This document shows, piece after piece, positions 54,517-62,916 of a stretch of DNA of 64,000 nt (within the stretch, counting starts at the first letter, position 1; each line of letters begins with the position of its first letter). Source of the stretch: Caballeronia sordidicola. Its GTDB lineage: Bacteria; Pseudomonadota; Gammaproteobacteria; Burkholderiales; Burkholderiaceae. The stretch spans positions 124,001 through 188,000 of the forward strand of contig NZ_JNFG01000003.1 in assembly GCF_000729995.1 (NCBI RefSeq). The letters are read 5' to 3'. The notes beneath the pieces were generated by a model that was not told where the DNA came from, ran no database searches, and saw only the letters and a list, made by a program, of their open reading frames with translations. A program made the translations under genes and the position numbers.

Positions 54517-56436
54517 TTACTCCAGCGCCGCTGCAACGAGTTCAGCCACATCCAGCACTTCCGGGCGAGTACCTACTACACCTTCCAGCATTGCCGTGCA
54601 GTTCGGGCATCCGACCGCGACGATCTCCGCGTTGATCGAGCGGGCGTCGTTGATACGGATGTCCGGGATACGCTGCTTGCCGGGGATGTCCGTGAGCGGC
54701 GCTCCGCCGCCACCGCCGCAGCATCGGCCGCGCATGCCGTTGCGTTCCATCTCAACGACCTTGATTCCGATCGATTTGAGAAGCTTGCGTGGCGCTTCCG
54801 TCTCGCCGTTATAGCGGCCGAGATAGCACGGGTCGTGATACGTGACGGTCTTGCCCGCGGCAAGCGCGCTTTCAGCGGCGGGCGTGAGCTTGCCGTTCGC
54901 GACGAGTTCCGCAATCAACGACGTATGGTGCTGCACTTCATACAGACCGCCCAGCGCGCGATATTCGTTGCGCAGGCTATGCATCACGTGCGGATCGGCG
55001 GTGACGATCTTCTTGAACGAATACTTCGAAAGGGTCGCGATGAGTTGCGTCGCCAGTTGCTGGAACGTGGCTTCATCGCCGAGACGACGGGCGGTGTCGC
55101 CTGTATCCGTCTCCACGCCGCCAAGCACTGCATAGTCCACGCCTGCTTTGTTCAGCACTTTTACCAGCGCGCGTAACGAGCGCTGGTAGCGCATATCGAA
55201 CGCACCTTCGCCTGCAATGAGCAGCACATCGACCGGACGTCCCGGCTGCGCGACCTGCACTTGCAGATCCACGGCCCAGTCGTAACGCGCGCCGATATCG
55301 AAGCCGTTCGCGCTGCCGGTCTCGCGCAAGTTCGCCAACGTTTCAGGACCCTTGCCCGGCACGATGCCTTCGACCAGCGTCTGGTTACGCCGCATATCCA
55401 CGATGGCGTCCACGTGCTCGATCAGCATCGGGCACTCCTGAACGCATGCTCGGCACGTGGTGCATGACCAGATCGTATCTGCTTCGATCATCGTGGAAAT
55501 CAGCGGCTTCGACGGCGCCCCTGAATGCTTGCCGAGCGGGATGCCAGGCGTCGGGCTGCCTGCATACGCGGCGTCCGTGCCGCCGACCATACCCGTCACC
55601 AGATCCTGAATCAGCTTCTTCGGATTCAGCGGCTGTCCCGCAGCGAATGCCGGACATGCCGCTTCGCACTTGCCGCATTGCACGCAGGCATCGAAGCTCA
55701 GCAATTGATTCCAACGAAACTCCACCGGCTTGCCGACGCCATATTCCTTTGCATCGAGCACGGGCATCTTGAGCGCAGTAGGCGGCACGACGTCATGCTC
55801 GTGGCTACGTCCGGTGAAGCGCTCTTGCCGCGGATGAAACGCGAGATGCAGCAAGCCAGCGAGCGCGTGTTTCATCGGACCACCGCGGGCTGCGCCAAAG
55901 GTCATCGTAAAAGCACCCACGGCAATCAGCAACGCAACGATGATCGCCAATGCGCCAGACATGGCTGCTGCGGGCAACACGATGAACAATACCAGCCCGA
56001 GTGCGAACGACCCCAGCAGCAACGGCAGGCTGTCCCACGGCCCACGGGACAACCGCGCCGGCACCGCCTTCGCGCCGTGCCGCCGACGCCACACGAACAC
56101 CGCACCCACCAGCATCACGAGCGCCGCGAGGAAGATCAGCTTGTCGAGCCAGGGCGAATAGATAGCCAGCCCGTAGTTGAGGAACACCAGCGCCATGGCG
56201 GCAATCGCGCCGCCTGCGGTGGCCACGTGGGTCTTCGCGATGTACGGATCGCGTGCGACCACATGATGCAGATCGACGAAATAGCGCTTGGGGATCGACA
56301 GCAAATTGCCCCAGCCGTATGCACCCGCAGCCGTCGCCCGACCCTCGCGCCAATACGCGGCACGCTTGAACAGTGCGAATGCCAGACCCGCCACCGACAA
56401 CCACAACAACGCGGTAATGACAAACACCGGGCTCAT
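54517..56436 (-). CDS. dgcB: Dimethylglycine catabolism iron-sulphur membrane protein
   Basis: A 639-residue membrane-bound iron-sulphur protein. Four or five N-terminal helices (about 5-25, 75-95, 100-117, 140-180) are followed by two 4Fe-4S motifs: Cys251-254-257-261 and Cys325-328-331-335. Two C-terminal CCG-type cysteine regions follow (DPCYLGRYN and GRCCGGGGG). The layout resembles GlpC/HdrD fusions. With DgcA and ETF it takes part in dimethylglycine demethylation to sarcosine and links it to the quinone pool. Confidence 0.93.
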   Translation of the reverse strand: MSPVFVITALLWLSVAGLAFALFKRAAYWREGRATAAGAYGWGNLLSIPKRYFVDLHHVVARDPYIAKTHVATAGGAIAAMALVFLNYGLAIYSPWLDKLIFLAALVMLVGAVFVWRRRHGAKAVPARLSRGPWDSLPLLLGSFALGLVLFIVLPAAAMSGALAIIVALLIAVGAFTMTFGAARGGPMKHALAGLLHLAFHPRQERFTGRSHEHDVVPPTALKMPVLDAKEYGVGKPVEFRWNQLLSFDACVQCGKCEAACPAFAAGQPLNPKKLIQDLVTGMVGGTDAAYAGSPTPGIPLGKHSGAPSKPLISTMIEADTIWSCTTCRACVQECPMLIEHVDAIVDMRRNQTLVEGIVPGKGPETLANLRETGSANGFDIGARYDWAVDLQVQVAQPGRPVDVLLIAGEGAFDMRYQRSLRALVKVLNKAGVDYAVLGGVETDTGDTARRLGDEATFQQLATQLIATLSKYSFKKIVTADPHVMHSLRNEYRALGGLYEVQHHTSLIAELVANGKLTPAAESALAAGKTVTYHDPCYLGRYNGETEAPRKLLKSIGIKVVEMERNGMRGRCCGGGGGAPLTDIPGKQRIPDIRINDARSINAEIVAVGCPNCTAMLEGVVGTRPEVLDVAELVAAALE

Positions 56437-56438
56437 TA

Positions 56439-58502
56439 TCAGAAGTCCTTGACGAGGCGCAGCGCGTCGTAGATCGCGCCGTGAATGTTGTGCATGGAGA
56501 TGCAGTCGCCTACGCGGAAGAGCAGGAAGCGGCCGTTGCCCAGTTCTTCACTCAACGATGGTTGCGGTTCGGACGCGAACAGCTTGTGCACATCGATCTG
56601 GCCGCGATTCAACGACTCCGGTTTCAGCTTCCAGTAGAGTTCGTCGTTCGGCGTAATGCCGTTCTCGATCACCACCTGATCGACCGCGCGCTCTTCCTGT
56701 TCCTCCGTGTACTCGTTGCGGATCACGGCGATCTTCTTGCCGTCTTCCTCGTACACTTTGTCGAGCCAGTAGTTCGGTGTCGAGATCACGCCTTGCGCGT
56801 ACAGACGTCGATAGAAAATCGGGAAGGTCGTGCCGCCCACATCGTCGGACACTTTCACATCCGGCGTCACGATCTCGACATTGCCACCCCGGCTCGCGAT
56901 GAAGTCCGCTACGCCCGCGCCTGCATGCGTGCTGACGCCGTCATAGACCAGCACGTTCTTGCCCGGCTCGACCTTGCCAGAGAGAATGTCCCACGAACTC
57001 ACGGCGAGACCATCAGCCACGCCCCACGCCGGCACCTGCTGCGTAAACGACGACCCGCCCGTTGCCAGCACGACGATGTCCGGCTTCTCCGCCATGATCA
57101 TCTTGTCATCGGCTGCCACACCCAGCCGCCGATCCACACCAAGGCGCTTCGTTTCCATGTCGAACCAGCGCACGATGCCCGCCATCTGCTCGCGCTGCGG
57201 CGCCTTGGCCGCCAGCATGATCTGGCCGCCGACATAATCGTTCTTCTCGAACAATACGACGTCATGTCCCCGCGATTTCGCCACGCGTGCAGCTTCGAGC
57301 CCCGCAGGACCCGCGCCCACGACGACGACCTTGCGCTTCGGTCCACGCGATTTTTCGATCACGTGCGGCATGGTCTCTTCACGTGATGTCGCCGCGTTCT
57401 GCACGCACAGCACATCGAGACCGTTGTACTGCCGGTCAATACAATAATTCGCGCCCACGCACTGCTTGATCTCGTCTTCGCGGCCATCGCGAATCTTGAT
57501 GACCATGTGCGGATCGGCGATCTGCGCCCGCGTCATGCCGACCAGATCGATCATGCCGGACTCCAGCAAGCGCTCGGCTTGCCCTGCATCGCGAATACTT
57601 TGTGCGTGCATCACCGGGAGCTTGACCACCGACTTGATGCCAGCCGCGAGATGCACGAACGGCTCGGGCGGCAGCGCCATCGGCGGCATGCAGTTTGCGA
57701 GGGTGTTGTGCGTGTCCGCACCGGAACCAATCACGCCGATGTAGTCGATCAGGCCCGACTCCGACATCGACTGTGCGATCTCTTTCAACTGCGTGTGATC
57801 GAGGCCATCTTCGTGAAATTCATCGCCGCACATGCGCAGGCCGACGCAGAAGTCCGGACCTACCGCTTCACGCACGGCCTTGAGCACTTCGTTGCCGAAG
57901 CGAAGGCGGTTTTCGAGCGAGCCGCCCCATTCATCGGTACGAAAATTCGTGCGCGGACTCCAGAACTGGTCGATCAAATGCTGGTGCGCCGCCGATATCT
58001 CGACGCCATCCATGCCCGCCTCTTTCACGCGCTTCGCGGCCGCTGCGAAGTCGGAAATGATGCGCTTGATTTCTTCCACTTCAATGATCTTCGCGTTGCC
58101 GCGATGCACCGGTTCACGCACGCCGGACGGCGACATCAGATGCGGCCAGTGCTCGCCGTGATACGCGGTTCGACGGCCCATGTGCGTCGCCTGGATCATG
58201 ATCTTCGCGCCGTGCTTGTGCATGGCTTCGGCCAGGCGCGAGAGCGGATCGATGACTTTGTCGGTCGCAAGATTCACCGACTTCCACCATCCTTGCGGAC
58301 TATCGATGGACACCGGGCTCGAGCCGCCGCATACGGCCAATCCCACACCGCCCTTGGCCTTTTCCTCGTAATAACGGATATACCGGTCACCGGGCAAACC
58401 GCCCGGTTCCGCGTAGACCTCCGCATGCGCGGTGCTGACAATGCGATTGCGCAAAGTCAGCTTGTTCAGCGTAAGAGGCTTGAAAAGGTTGGGGTAACGC
58501 AT
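56439..58502 (-). CDS. dgcA: Dimethylglycine demethylase flavoprotein subunit
   Basis: A 687-residue two-part enzyme of the trimethylamine dehydrogenase/2,4-dienoyl-CoA reductase class. Residues about 1-370 form an old-yellow-enzyme barrel (LTLRNRIVSTAHAE, AHQHLIDQFWSPRTNFR). A cysteine cluster (CVGANYCIDRQYN...CVQNAATSRE) binds 4Fe-4S. An FAD/NAD domain starts at KVVVVGAGPAGLEAARVAKSRG. It oxidatively demethylates dimethylglycine to sarcosine plus formaldehyde. It is followed after 2 bp by dgcB. Confidence 0.94.
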   Translation of the reverse strand: MRYPNLFKPLTLNKLTLRNRIVSTAHAEVYAEPGGLPGDRYIRYYEEKAKGGVGLAVCGGSSPVSIDSPQGWWKSVNLATDKVIDPLSRLAEAMHKHGAKIMIQATHMGRRTAYHGEHWPHLMSPSGVREPVHRGNAKIIEVEEIKRIISDFAAAAKRVKEAGMDGVEISAAHQHLIDQFWSPRTNFRTDEWGGSLENRLRFGNEVLKAVREAVGPDFCVGLRMCGDEFHEDGLDHTQLKEIAQSMSESGLIDYIGVIGSGADTHNTLANCMPPMALPPEPFVHLAAGIKSVVKLPVMHAQSIRDAGQAERLLESGMIDLVGMTRAQIADPHMVIKIRDGREDEIKQCVGANYCIDRQYNGLDVLCVQNAATSREETMPHVIEKSRGPKRKVVVVGAGPAGLEAARVAKSRGHDVVLFEKNDYVGGQIMLAAKAPQREQMAGIVRWFDMETKRLGVDRRLGVAADDKMIMAEKPDIVVLATGGSSFTQQVPAWGVADGLAVSSWDILSGKVEPGKNVLVYDGVSTHAGAGVADFIASRGGNVEIVTPDVKVSDDVGGTTFPIFYRRLYAQGVISTPNYWLDKVYEEDGKKIAVIRNEYTEEQEERAVDQVVIENGITPNDELYWKLKPESLNRGQIDVHKLFASEPQPSLSEELGNGRFLLFRVGDCISMHNIHGAIYDALRLVKDF

Positions 58503-58551
58503 CGCGGTCGACCTCGGATTTATCTATGTACTACGCTGCTTTATTACTCGT

Positions 58552-59088
58552 TCACGCTGCCAGCGGCGTCACTTCGAACACGCAATGCGAATGGCCTTCG
58601 GCCGCGCATTGGGTCTCGACCGAAAACGACTTCGGGCCTTTCTTTGTGCCTTCCGGTGCGGTGTCGTTGACCCAGTCCATCGCGCCAGAGAACCAGCCTG
58701 CGAACATGTAGCAAAGCTTGCCTTCCTTGCCCGGCTGCGCCAGCACGAAGGACGAGTTACGCAGATGCACGGTTGCAGTTGAAGCCGCCGGATCGCTTTT
58801 CTCGATCGAGAACAAACCCCAGCCGCGTTGCGACAAGCGCTTCAGGTAATGTTCGAACACGGCCATGCCGCTGATGCCGTGTTGCTTGGCTTCTTTATCG
58901 CACCAGTGATACGCCGACTTGTGGCCCGCGGTATAAAGGCTCTTCGCATACACATCGCGGCCGAGCGCTTCTTCAACGGCCAGATGGTTGTTCGTGAAGA
59001 AGTGGCGCGGCACATACAGCATGGGCAGCGAGTCGGTCGTCCAGACGCCGGTTTCCGGATCAACGTCAATAGGCAGTTGCGGTTGCAT
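58552..59088 (-). CDS. DUF5943 protein of dimethylglycine loci
   Basis: A 178-residue protein resembling the gene next to dgcA in Pseudomonas (PA5397-type, DUF5943). It recalls V4R-like ligand domains: LYVPRHFFTNNHLAVEEALG, CYMFAGWFSGAMDWV and a Cys-His-Cys end (TQCAAEGHSHCVFEV). No enzymatic motif is recognised; it may sense or bind a pathway intermediate. AAGGA precedes the ATG. It lies between the dipeptidase-like gene and dgcA with short gaps. Confidence 0.82.
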   Translation of the reverse strand: MQPQLPIDVDPETGVWTTDSLPMLYVPRHFFTNNHLAVEEALGRDVYAKSLYTAGHKSAYHWCDKEAKQHGISGMAVFEHYLKRLSQRGWGLFSIEKSDPAASTATVHLRNSSFVLAQPGKEGKLCYMFAGWFSGAMDWVNDTAPEGTKKGPKSFSVETQCAAEGHSHCVFEVTPLAA

Positions 59089-59120
59089 CGGGTGGGTTCC
59101 TTTTTATTGGGTGAGCCGGT

Positions 59121-60092
59121 TCAGACGTTCCAGACGCTGTCGAACACGCGCACCCAGTTCTCGCCCATGATCTTCTTGATGCGCGACTCGCTCCAGCCGG
59201 CGCGTTCCATCGCGGCGGTCAGGTTCGGGAACTCACCAATCGTTCGGATACCTTCGGGATTCACGACCTTGCCGAAGTTCGTCAGTTGACGATAGCGGCC
59301 CTTGTCATGCGTGATCCAGTCGAAGAATTCCGTGCTGTAGCCTTGCGTGAAGTCCGTGCCAATGCCCACGTTGTCTTCGCCGATCAGGTCGACCACGTAT
59401 TCAATGGCCTCGAGATAGTCTTCGACCGTCGCATCCGCACCGCGCTTGAGGAACGGCGCGAACATGGTCACGCCGACAAAACCGCCTGCGTCGACAATTT
59501 CCTTAAGCTGTTCATCGCTCTTGTTGCGCGGATGTTCTTTCAGGCCGGACGGGCAGCAATGCGAATAACACACCGGCTTCTTCGAGAAGGCGATAGCTTC
59601 TGAAGAGGTCGTTCCGCCCACGTGCGACAAGTCAACCATGATGCCCACGCGATTCATTTCCTGAATCACTTCGCGACCAAAACCCGAGAGACCGCCATCG
59701 CGCTCGTAGCAACCGGTGCCCACGAGGTTCTGCGTGTTGTAGCAAAGCTGCACGACGTTCACGCCAAGCTGCTTGAATGTTTCGATGTAACCCAGGTTGT
59801 CCTCGAACGCGTGCGCGTTCTGGAAACCGAAAATGATGCCCGTCTTGTTCTCTTTCTTTGCGCGGCGAATGTCGTCTGTCGTGCGCACGAGCGTGAGGAT
59901 GTCGCTGTGCTCGCGGATCATCTGGCGCATTTCAGCAATGTTGTCGACCGTCTTCTGGAAGCTCTCCCAGACCGAAACGGTGCAATTCACCGCGGTTACG
60001 CCGCCCTTTCTCATGTCTTCGAATACCGACGGCTCGAACTTCGAAATGTTCAGGCCGTCGATGATGATGCTGCTGTCGTGAAGTGTGCTCAT
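59121..60092 (-). CDS. Membrane dipeptidase-like protein (PA5396 type)
   Basis: A 323-residue protein of the renal-dipeptidase (M19) fold. The usual first metal motif D-x-H-x-D is replaced by DGLNISKFEP. The bridging Glu region reads IIFGFQNAHAFEDN (Gln in the Glu position). Downstream His residues in VDLSHVGG and VCYSHCCPSGL are kept. A typical binuclear zinc peptidase is therefore unlikely. No signal peptide is seen. Conserved neighbourhood with DUF5943 and dgcAB indicates a role in betaine or dimethylglycine breakdown rather than peptide hydrolysis. Confidence 0.85.
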   Translation of the reverse strand: MSTLHDSSIIIDGLNISKFEPSVFEDMRKGGVTAVNCTVSVWESFQKTVDNIAEMRQMIREHSDILTLVRTTDDIRRAKKENKTGIIFGFQNAHAFEDNLGYIETFKQLGVNVVQLCYNTQNLVGTGCYERDGGLSGFGREVIQEMNRVGIMVDLSHVGGTTSSEAIAFSKKPVCYSHCCPSGLKEHPRNKSDEQLKEIVDAGGFVGVTMFAPFLKRGADATVEDYLEAIEYVVDLIGEDNVGIGTDFTQGYSTEFFDWITHDKGRYRQLTNFGKVVNPEGIRTIGEFPNLTAAMERAGWSESRIKKIMGENWVRVFDSVWNV

Positions 60093-60128
60093 CTCTTGCT
60101 CCGGAAAAGGAGGGCGTAATCAAAAAAT

Positions 60129-61418
60129 TCAATAAATGGGGAAGCGTTCGCACAGCGCGAAGATTTCGCGGCGCACGCGGTGTTCGGTGTCAGCGTGACC
60201 TTCGGGGTGGTCGCGCAGCGCGTCGAACACTTCCACGATCAGTCGGCCGATATCGCGAAACTCTGCCACGCCAAAACCACGCGTGGTGCCGGCCGGCGTG
60301 CCGAGGCGCACGCCTGAGGTAACCGTGGGCTTTTCCGGATCGAACGGTATGCCGTTCTTGTTGCAGGTGATGCCCGCGCGTTCCAGCGCATGCTCGACCT
60401 GATTGCCCTTCAAGCCCTTCGGACGCAGATCGACGAGCAGCAAGTGGTTGTCCGTACCGCCGGTCACCAGATCGACGCCGCCAGCCTTCAGCACTTCGCC
60501 GAGCGCCTTCGCGTTGGCCAGCACGTTATCGATGTACGTCTTGAAACCGGGCTGCAGCGCCTCGCCGAAGGCGACGGCCTTGGCTGCGATTACATGCATC
60601 AGCGGACCGCCCTGGAGGCCCGGGAACACTGCTGAATTGATCTTCTTGGCGATGTCTTCGTCATTGGTCAGTACAAAACCGCCGCGCGGGCCGCGCAGTG
60701 TCTTGTGCGTGGTGGACGTCACCACATGCGCATGCTCGACCGGGTTTTGATGGCGCCCTGCAGCGATCACGCCGGCAATGTGCGCCATGTCAACCATCAG
60801 CTTCGAACCGGCCTTATCCGCAATCGCACGCAACCGCGCAAAGTCCAGTTCGCGCGGATAAGCCGAGAAACCCGCAATCAGCAACGTCGGCTTGTGCTGC
60901 ATTGCGAGTTCTTCGATCTGCTCGTAATCGATCAACATCGTCTCGCGGTTCACGCCGTACTGGACCGCGTTGAACCACTTGCCGGACATCGCCGGCTTGG
61001 CGCCGTGCGTCAGGTGGCCGCCTGCATCGAGCGACATGCCGAGCACGGTGTCGCCCGGTTTCGTCAGCGCGAGCATCACGGCGCCATTCGCTTGCGCGCC
61101 GGAATGCGGCTGCACGTTGGCGAACTTTGCGTTGAAAATCTGCTTCACGCGATCGATCGCAAGGGTTTCGATTTCATCGACGAATTCGCAGCCGCCGTAA
61201 TAACGCTTGCCCGGATAACCTTCCGCATATTTGTTCGTCAGCACCGAACCCTGCGCCTCAAGAACGGCGCGCGAGACAATATTCTCCGACGCAATCAGTT
61301 CGATCTGCGACTGCTGGCGTTCCAGCTCTTTCAGGATGGCGCTGCGCACTGGCGCGTCGCGGGTGGCAAGCGGTTCGTCGAAGAACGGGGCGGCGGGGCG
61401 AGTCGGGGAATTTGACAT
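60129..61418 (-). CDS. glyA: Serine hydroxymethyltransferase (betaine-locus copy)
   Basis: A 429-residue PLP enzyme converting glycine plus methylene-THF to serine. The PLP lysine is in [16 protein letters not shown], the cofactor Asp/His in [14 protein letters not shown], and the folate/substrate residues in [18 protein letters not shown]. The start at 61418 removes a 46-residue extension lacking family similarity; its Shine-Dalgarno site is weak. Position at the head of the dgc/gbc run marks it as the catabolic glyA, disposing of glycine and C1 units. A second housekeeping copy is expected elsewhere. Confidence 0.94.
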   Translation of the reverse strand: MSNSPTRPAAPFFDEPLATRDAPVRSAILKELERQQSQIELIASENIVSRAVLEAQGSVLTNKYAEGYPGKRYYGGCEFVDEIETLAIDRVKQIFNAKFANVQPHSGAQANGAVMLALTKPGDTVLGMSLDAGGHLTHGAKPAMSGKWFNAVQYGVNRETMLIDYEQIEELAMQHKPTLLIAGFSAYPRELDFARLRAIADKAGSKLMVDMAHIAGVIAAGRHQNPVEHAHVVTSTTHKTLRGPRGGFVLTNDEDIAKKINSAVFPGLQGGPLMHVIAAKAVAFGEALQPGFKTYIDNVLANAKALGEVLKAGGVDLVTGGTDNHLLLVDLRPKGLKGNQVEHALERAGITCNKNGIPFDPEKPTVTSGVRLGTPAGTTRGFGVAEFRDIGRLIVEVFDALRDHPEGHADTEHRVRREIFALCERFPIY

Positions 61419-61859
61419 TGAAGCATCCGTGGGTTCGGGGACAAGTCGTTTTTTGAAAGACGGTTTGCTTCGAGAGCCAACCTGCAAAGACACTCGAAAC
61501 CACGCTGAGAACCGCTTTCCGATGCGTCTATTCTTGACTTTCACCCCACGCGCCAATTTATGAATTTAGACGTGTTCTTGGCCTTTTCCGACATTCACGT
61601 CCGTTTTACACAAGTCGCGAAGCGCCGCTCTGGCGCGCGCTTTTCATGCTGCACCGCAGCGGACAATTTCCGCTCCCGTGCGGTGCTCAACTAGGTCTCG
61701 ATCCCCTTCGCGGTGCGTCTACAAGCGCTTACGCCACCGTAAGCTTCAGCGGCAATAGGGTTTAGCCTGATGGCATGCATGTTGCAAAGATCTACAAAAT
61801 GTCCATAGTCGTGTCCCCACGACATAGCCACACCTTAGATTCGAAGGATTCCCTCCTCC
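61419..61859. promoter_or_regulatory. Divergent control region between glyA and GbdR/SouR-like gene
   Basis: 441 bp without a gene. GTCGTG-TCCC-CACGAC (61808-61823) is a perfect inverted repeat 37 bp upstream of the regulator start, a possible operator. A weaker CTTAC/GTAAG pair is at 61728-61743. The promoter for the long betaine-demethylation operon should lie here. No glycine or THF riboswitch core was found. Confidence 0.45.
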
Positions 61860-62876
61860 ATGTCCCCCGACCGAACCGCGTCGCTCGCGCATTTCGCGTT
61901 CATGCCGCTGCCTAATTTCACGATGATCGCGTTCACCAACGCCATCGAAGTGCTGCGCATGGCGAACTATCTGACCGGGCAGAAGCTTTACACGTGGTCG
62001 ATCGTGAGCCCGGACGGTGGTCCCGTGGCAGCAAGCAATGGCCTCTCCGTCGATACCGGACCAGTCGAGTGCGTGGGGCAACCGGACATTGTGTTCGTGG
62101 TCGGCGGCATCGACGTCCAACGCGAAACCACGCCCGCACATCTGGCCGCGCTGCGCCGTTTTGCCCGGCTCGGCAGTGTGCTCGGCAGTCTCTGCACCGG
62201 CACCTATGCCCTTGCGCGCGCCGGTTTGCTCGCGGGTTATGCGTGCGCGATTCATTGGGAAAACATGTCGGCGTTGAAAGAGGAATTCCCGGAAACACGC
62301 TTTCTCAAAGAGCTATTCGTGATCGACCGGGACCGCGTGACGTGCACGGGCGGCGTCGCGCCGCTCGACATGATGTTGAACCTGATCGCCACGCGCGTGG
62401 GATCGGCGAAGGTCACGCAGATTGCGGAACAGTTCATCGTGGAGCACGTTCGCGATACCAGCGCTCAGCAACGCATGCCGCTGGTCGCGCGGCTGGGCTC
62501 GGCGAACAAGTCGCTGTTCGAAGTGATTTCGCTGATGGAGAACAACATCGAGGAGCCGTTGTCGCGCGAAGAGCTCGCACGGCTGGCGGGGATGTCGCAG
62601 CGGCAATTGCAGCGGCTGTTCCGCGAGCACCTTGGCATGACGCCGACGCATTACTATCTGACGCTGCGGCTGCGCCGCGCCCGTGAGTTGCTGCTGCAGA
62701 CCGACATGTCGATCATGCATATCACGATGGCTTGCGGCTTTCAATCGGCCTGCCATTTCAGCAAGAGCTACCGTGATTCATTCGGCACGGCGCCCACGCG
62801 GGAACGCCGGCGCCAGTTGCCACCGCTCGCAGTCGTTGCCACTCCTTCGTTGGCAATTGCTCAAAACGCCGCTTAA
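61860..62876 (+). CDS. GlxA-type AraC regulator, GbdR/SouR-like
   Basis: A 338-residue regulator with a DJ-1/PfpI-like sensor (FMPLPNFTMIAFTNAIEVLRMAN, GSLCTGTYALARAGLL with Cys in the elbow) and a C-terminal AraC HTH pair (EEPLSREELARLAGMSQRQLQRLF and IMHITMACGFQSACHFSKSYRDSFG). In Pseudomonas GbdR (betaine, dimethylglycine) and SouR (sarcosine) have this architecture and control the same gene set as seen here. It is divergent from glyA and convergent with fdhA. Which of the two specificities it has cannot be told by eye. Confidence 0.9.
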   Translation: MSPDRTASLAHFAFMPLPNFTMIAFTNAIEVLRMANYLTGQKLYTWSIVSPDGGPVAASNGLSVDTGPVECVGQPDIVFVVGGIDVQRETTPAHLAALRRFARLGSVLGSLCTGTYALARAGLLAGYACAIHWENMSALKEEFPETRFLKELFVIDRDRVTCTGGVAPLDMMLNLIATRVGSAKVTQIAEQFIVEHVRDTSAQQRMPLVARLGSANKSLFEVISLMENNIEEPLSREELARLAGMSQRQLQRLFREHLGMTPTHYYLTLRLRRARELLLQTDMSIMHITMACGFQSACHFSKSYRDSFGTAPTRERRRQLPPLAVVATPSLAIAQNAA

Positions 62877-62916
62877 GCTTCAACTCCAGCTAGAGCGGCG
62901 CCTTGAGCATGGACAC

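Noticed and set aside
61419..61859. Glycine or tetrahydrofolate riboswitch upstream of glyA
   Set aside because: I looked for the conserved core segments of these riboswitches and did not find them; only small inverted repeats are present.
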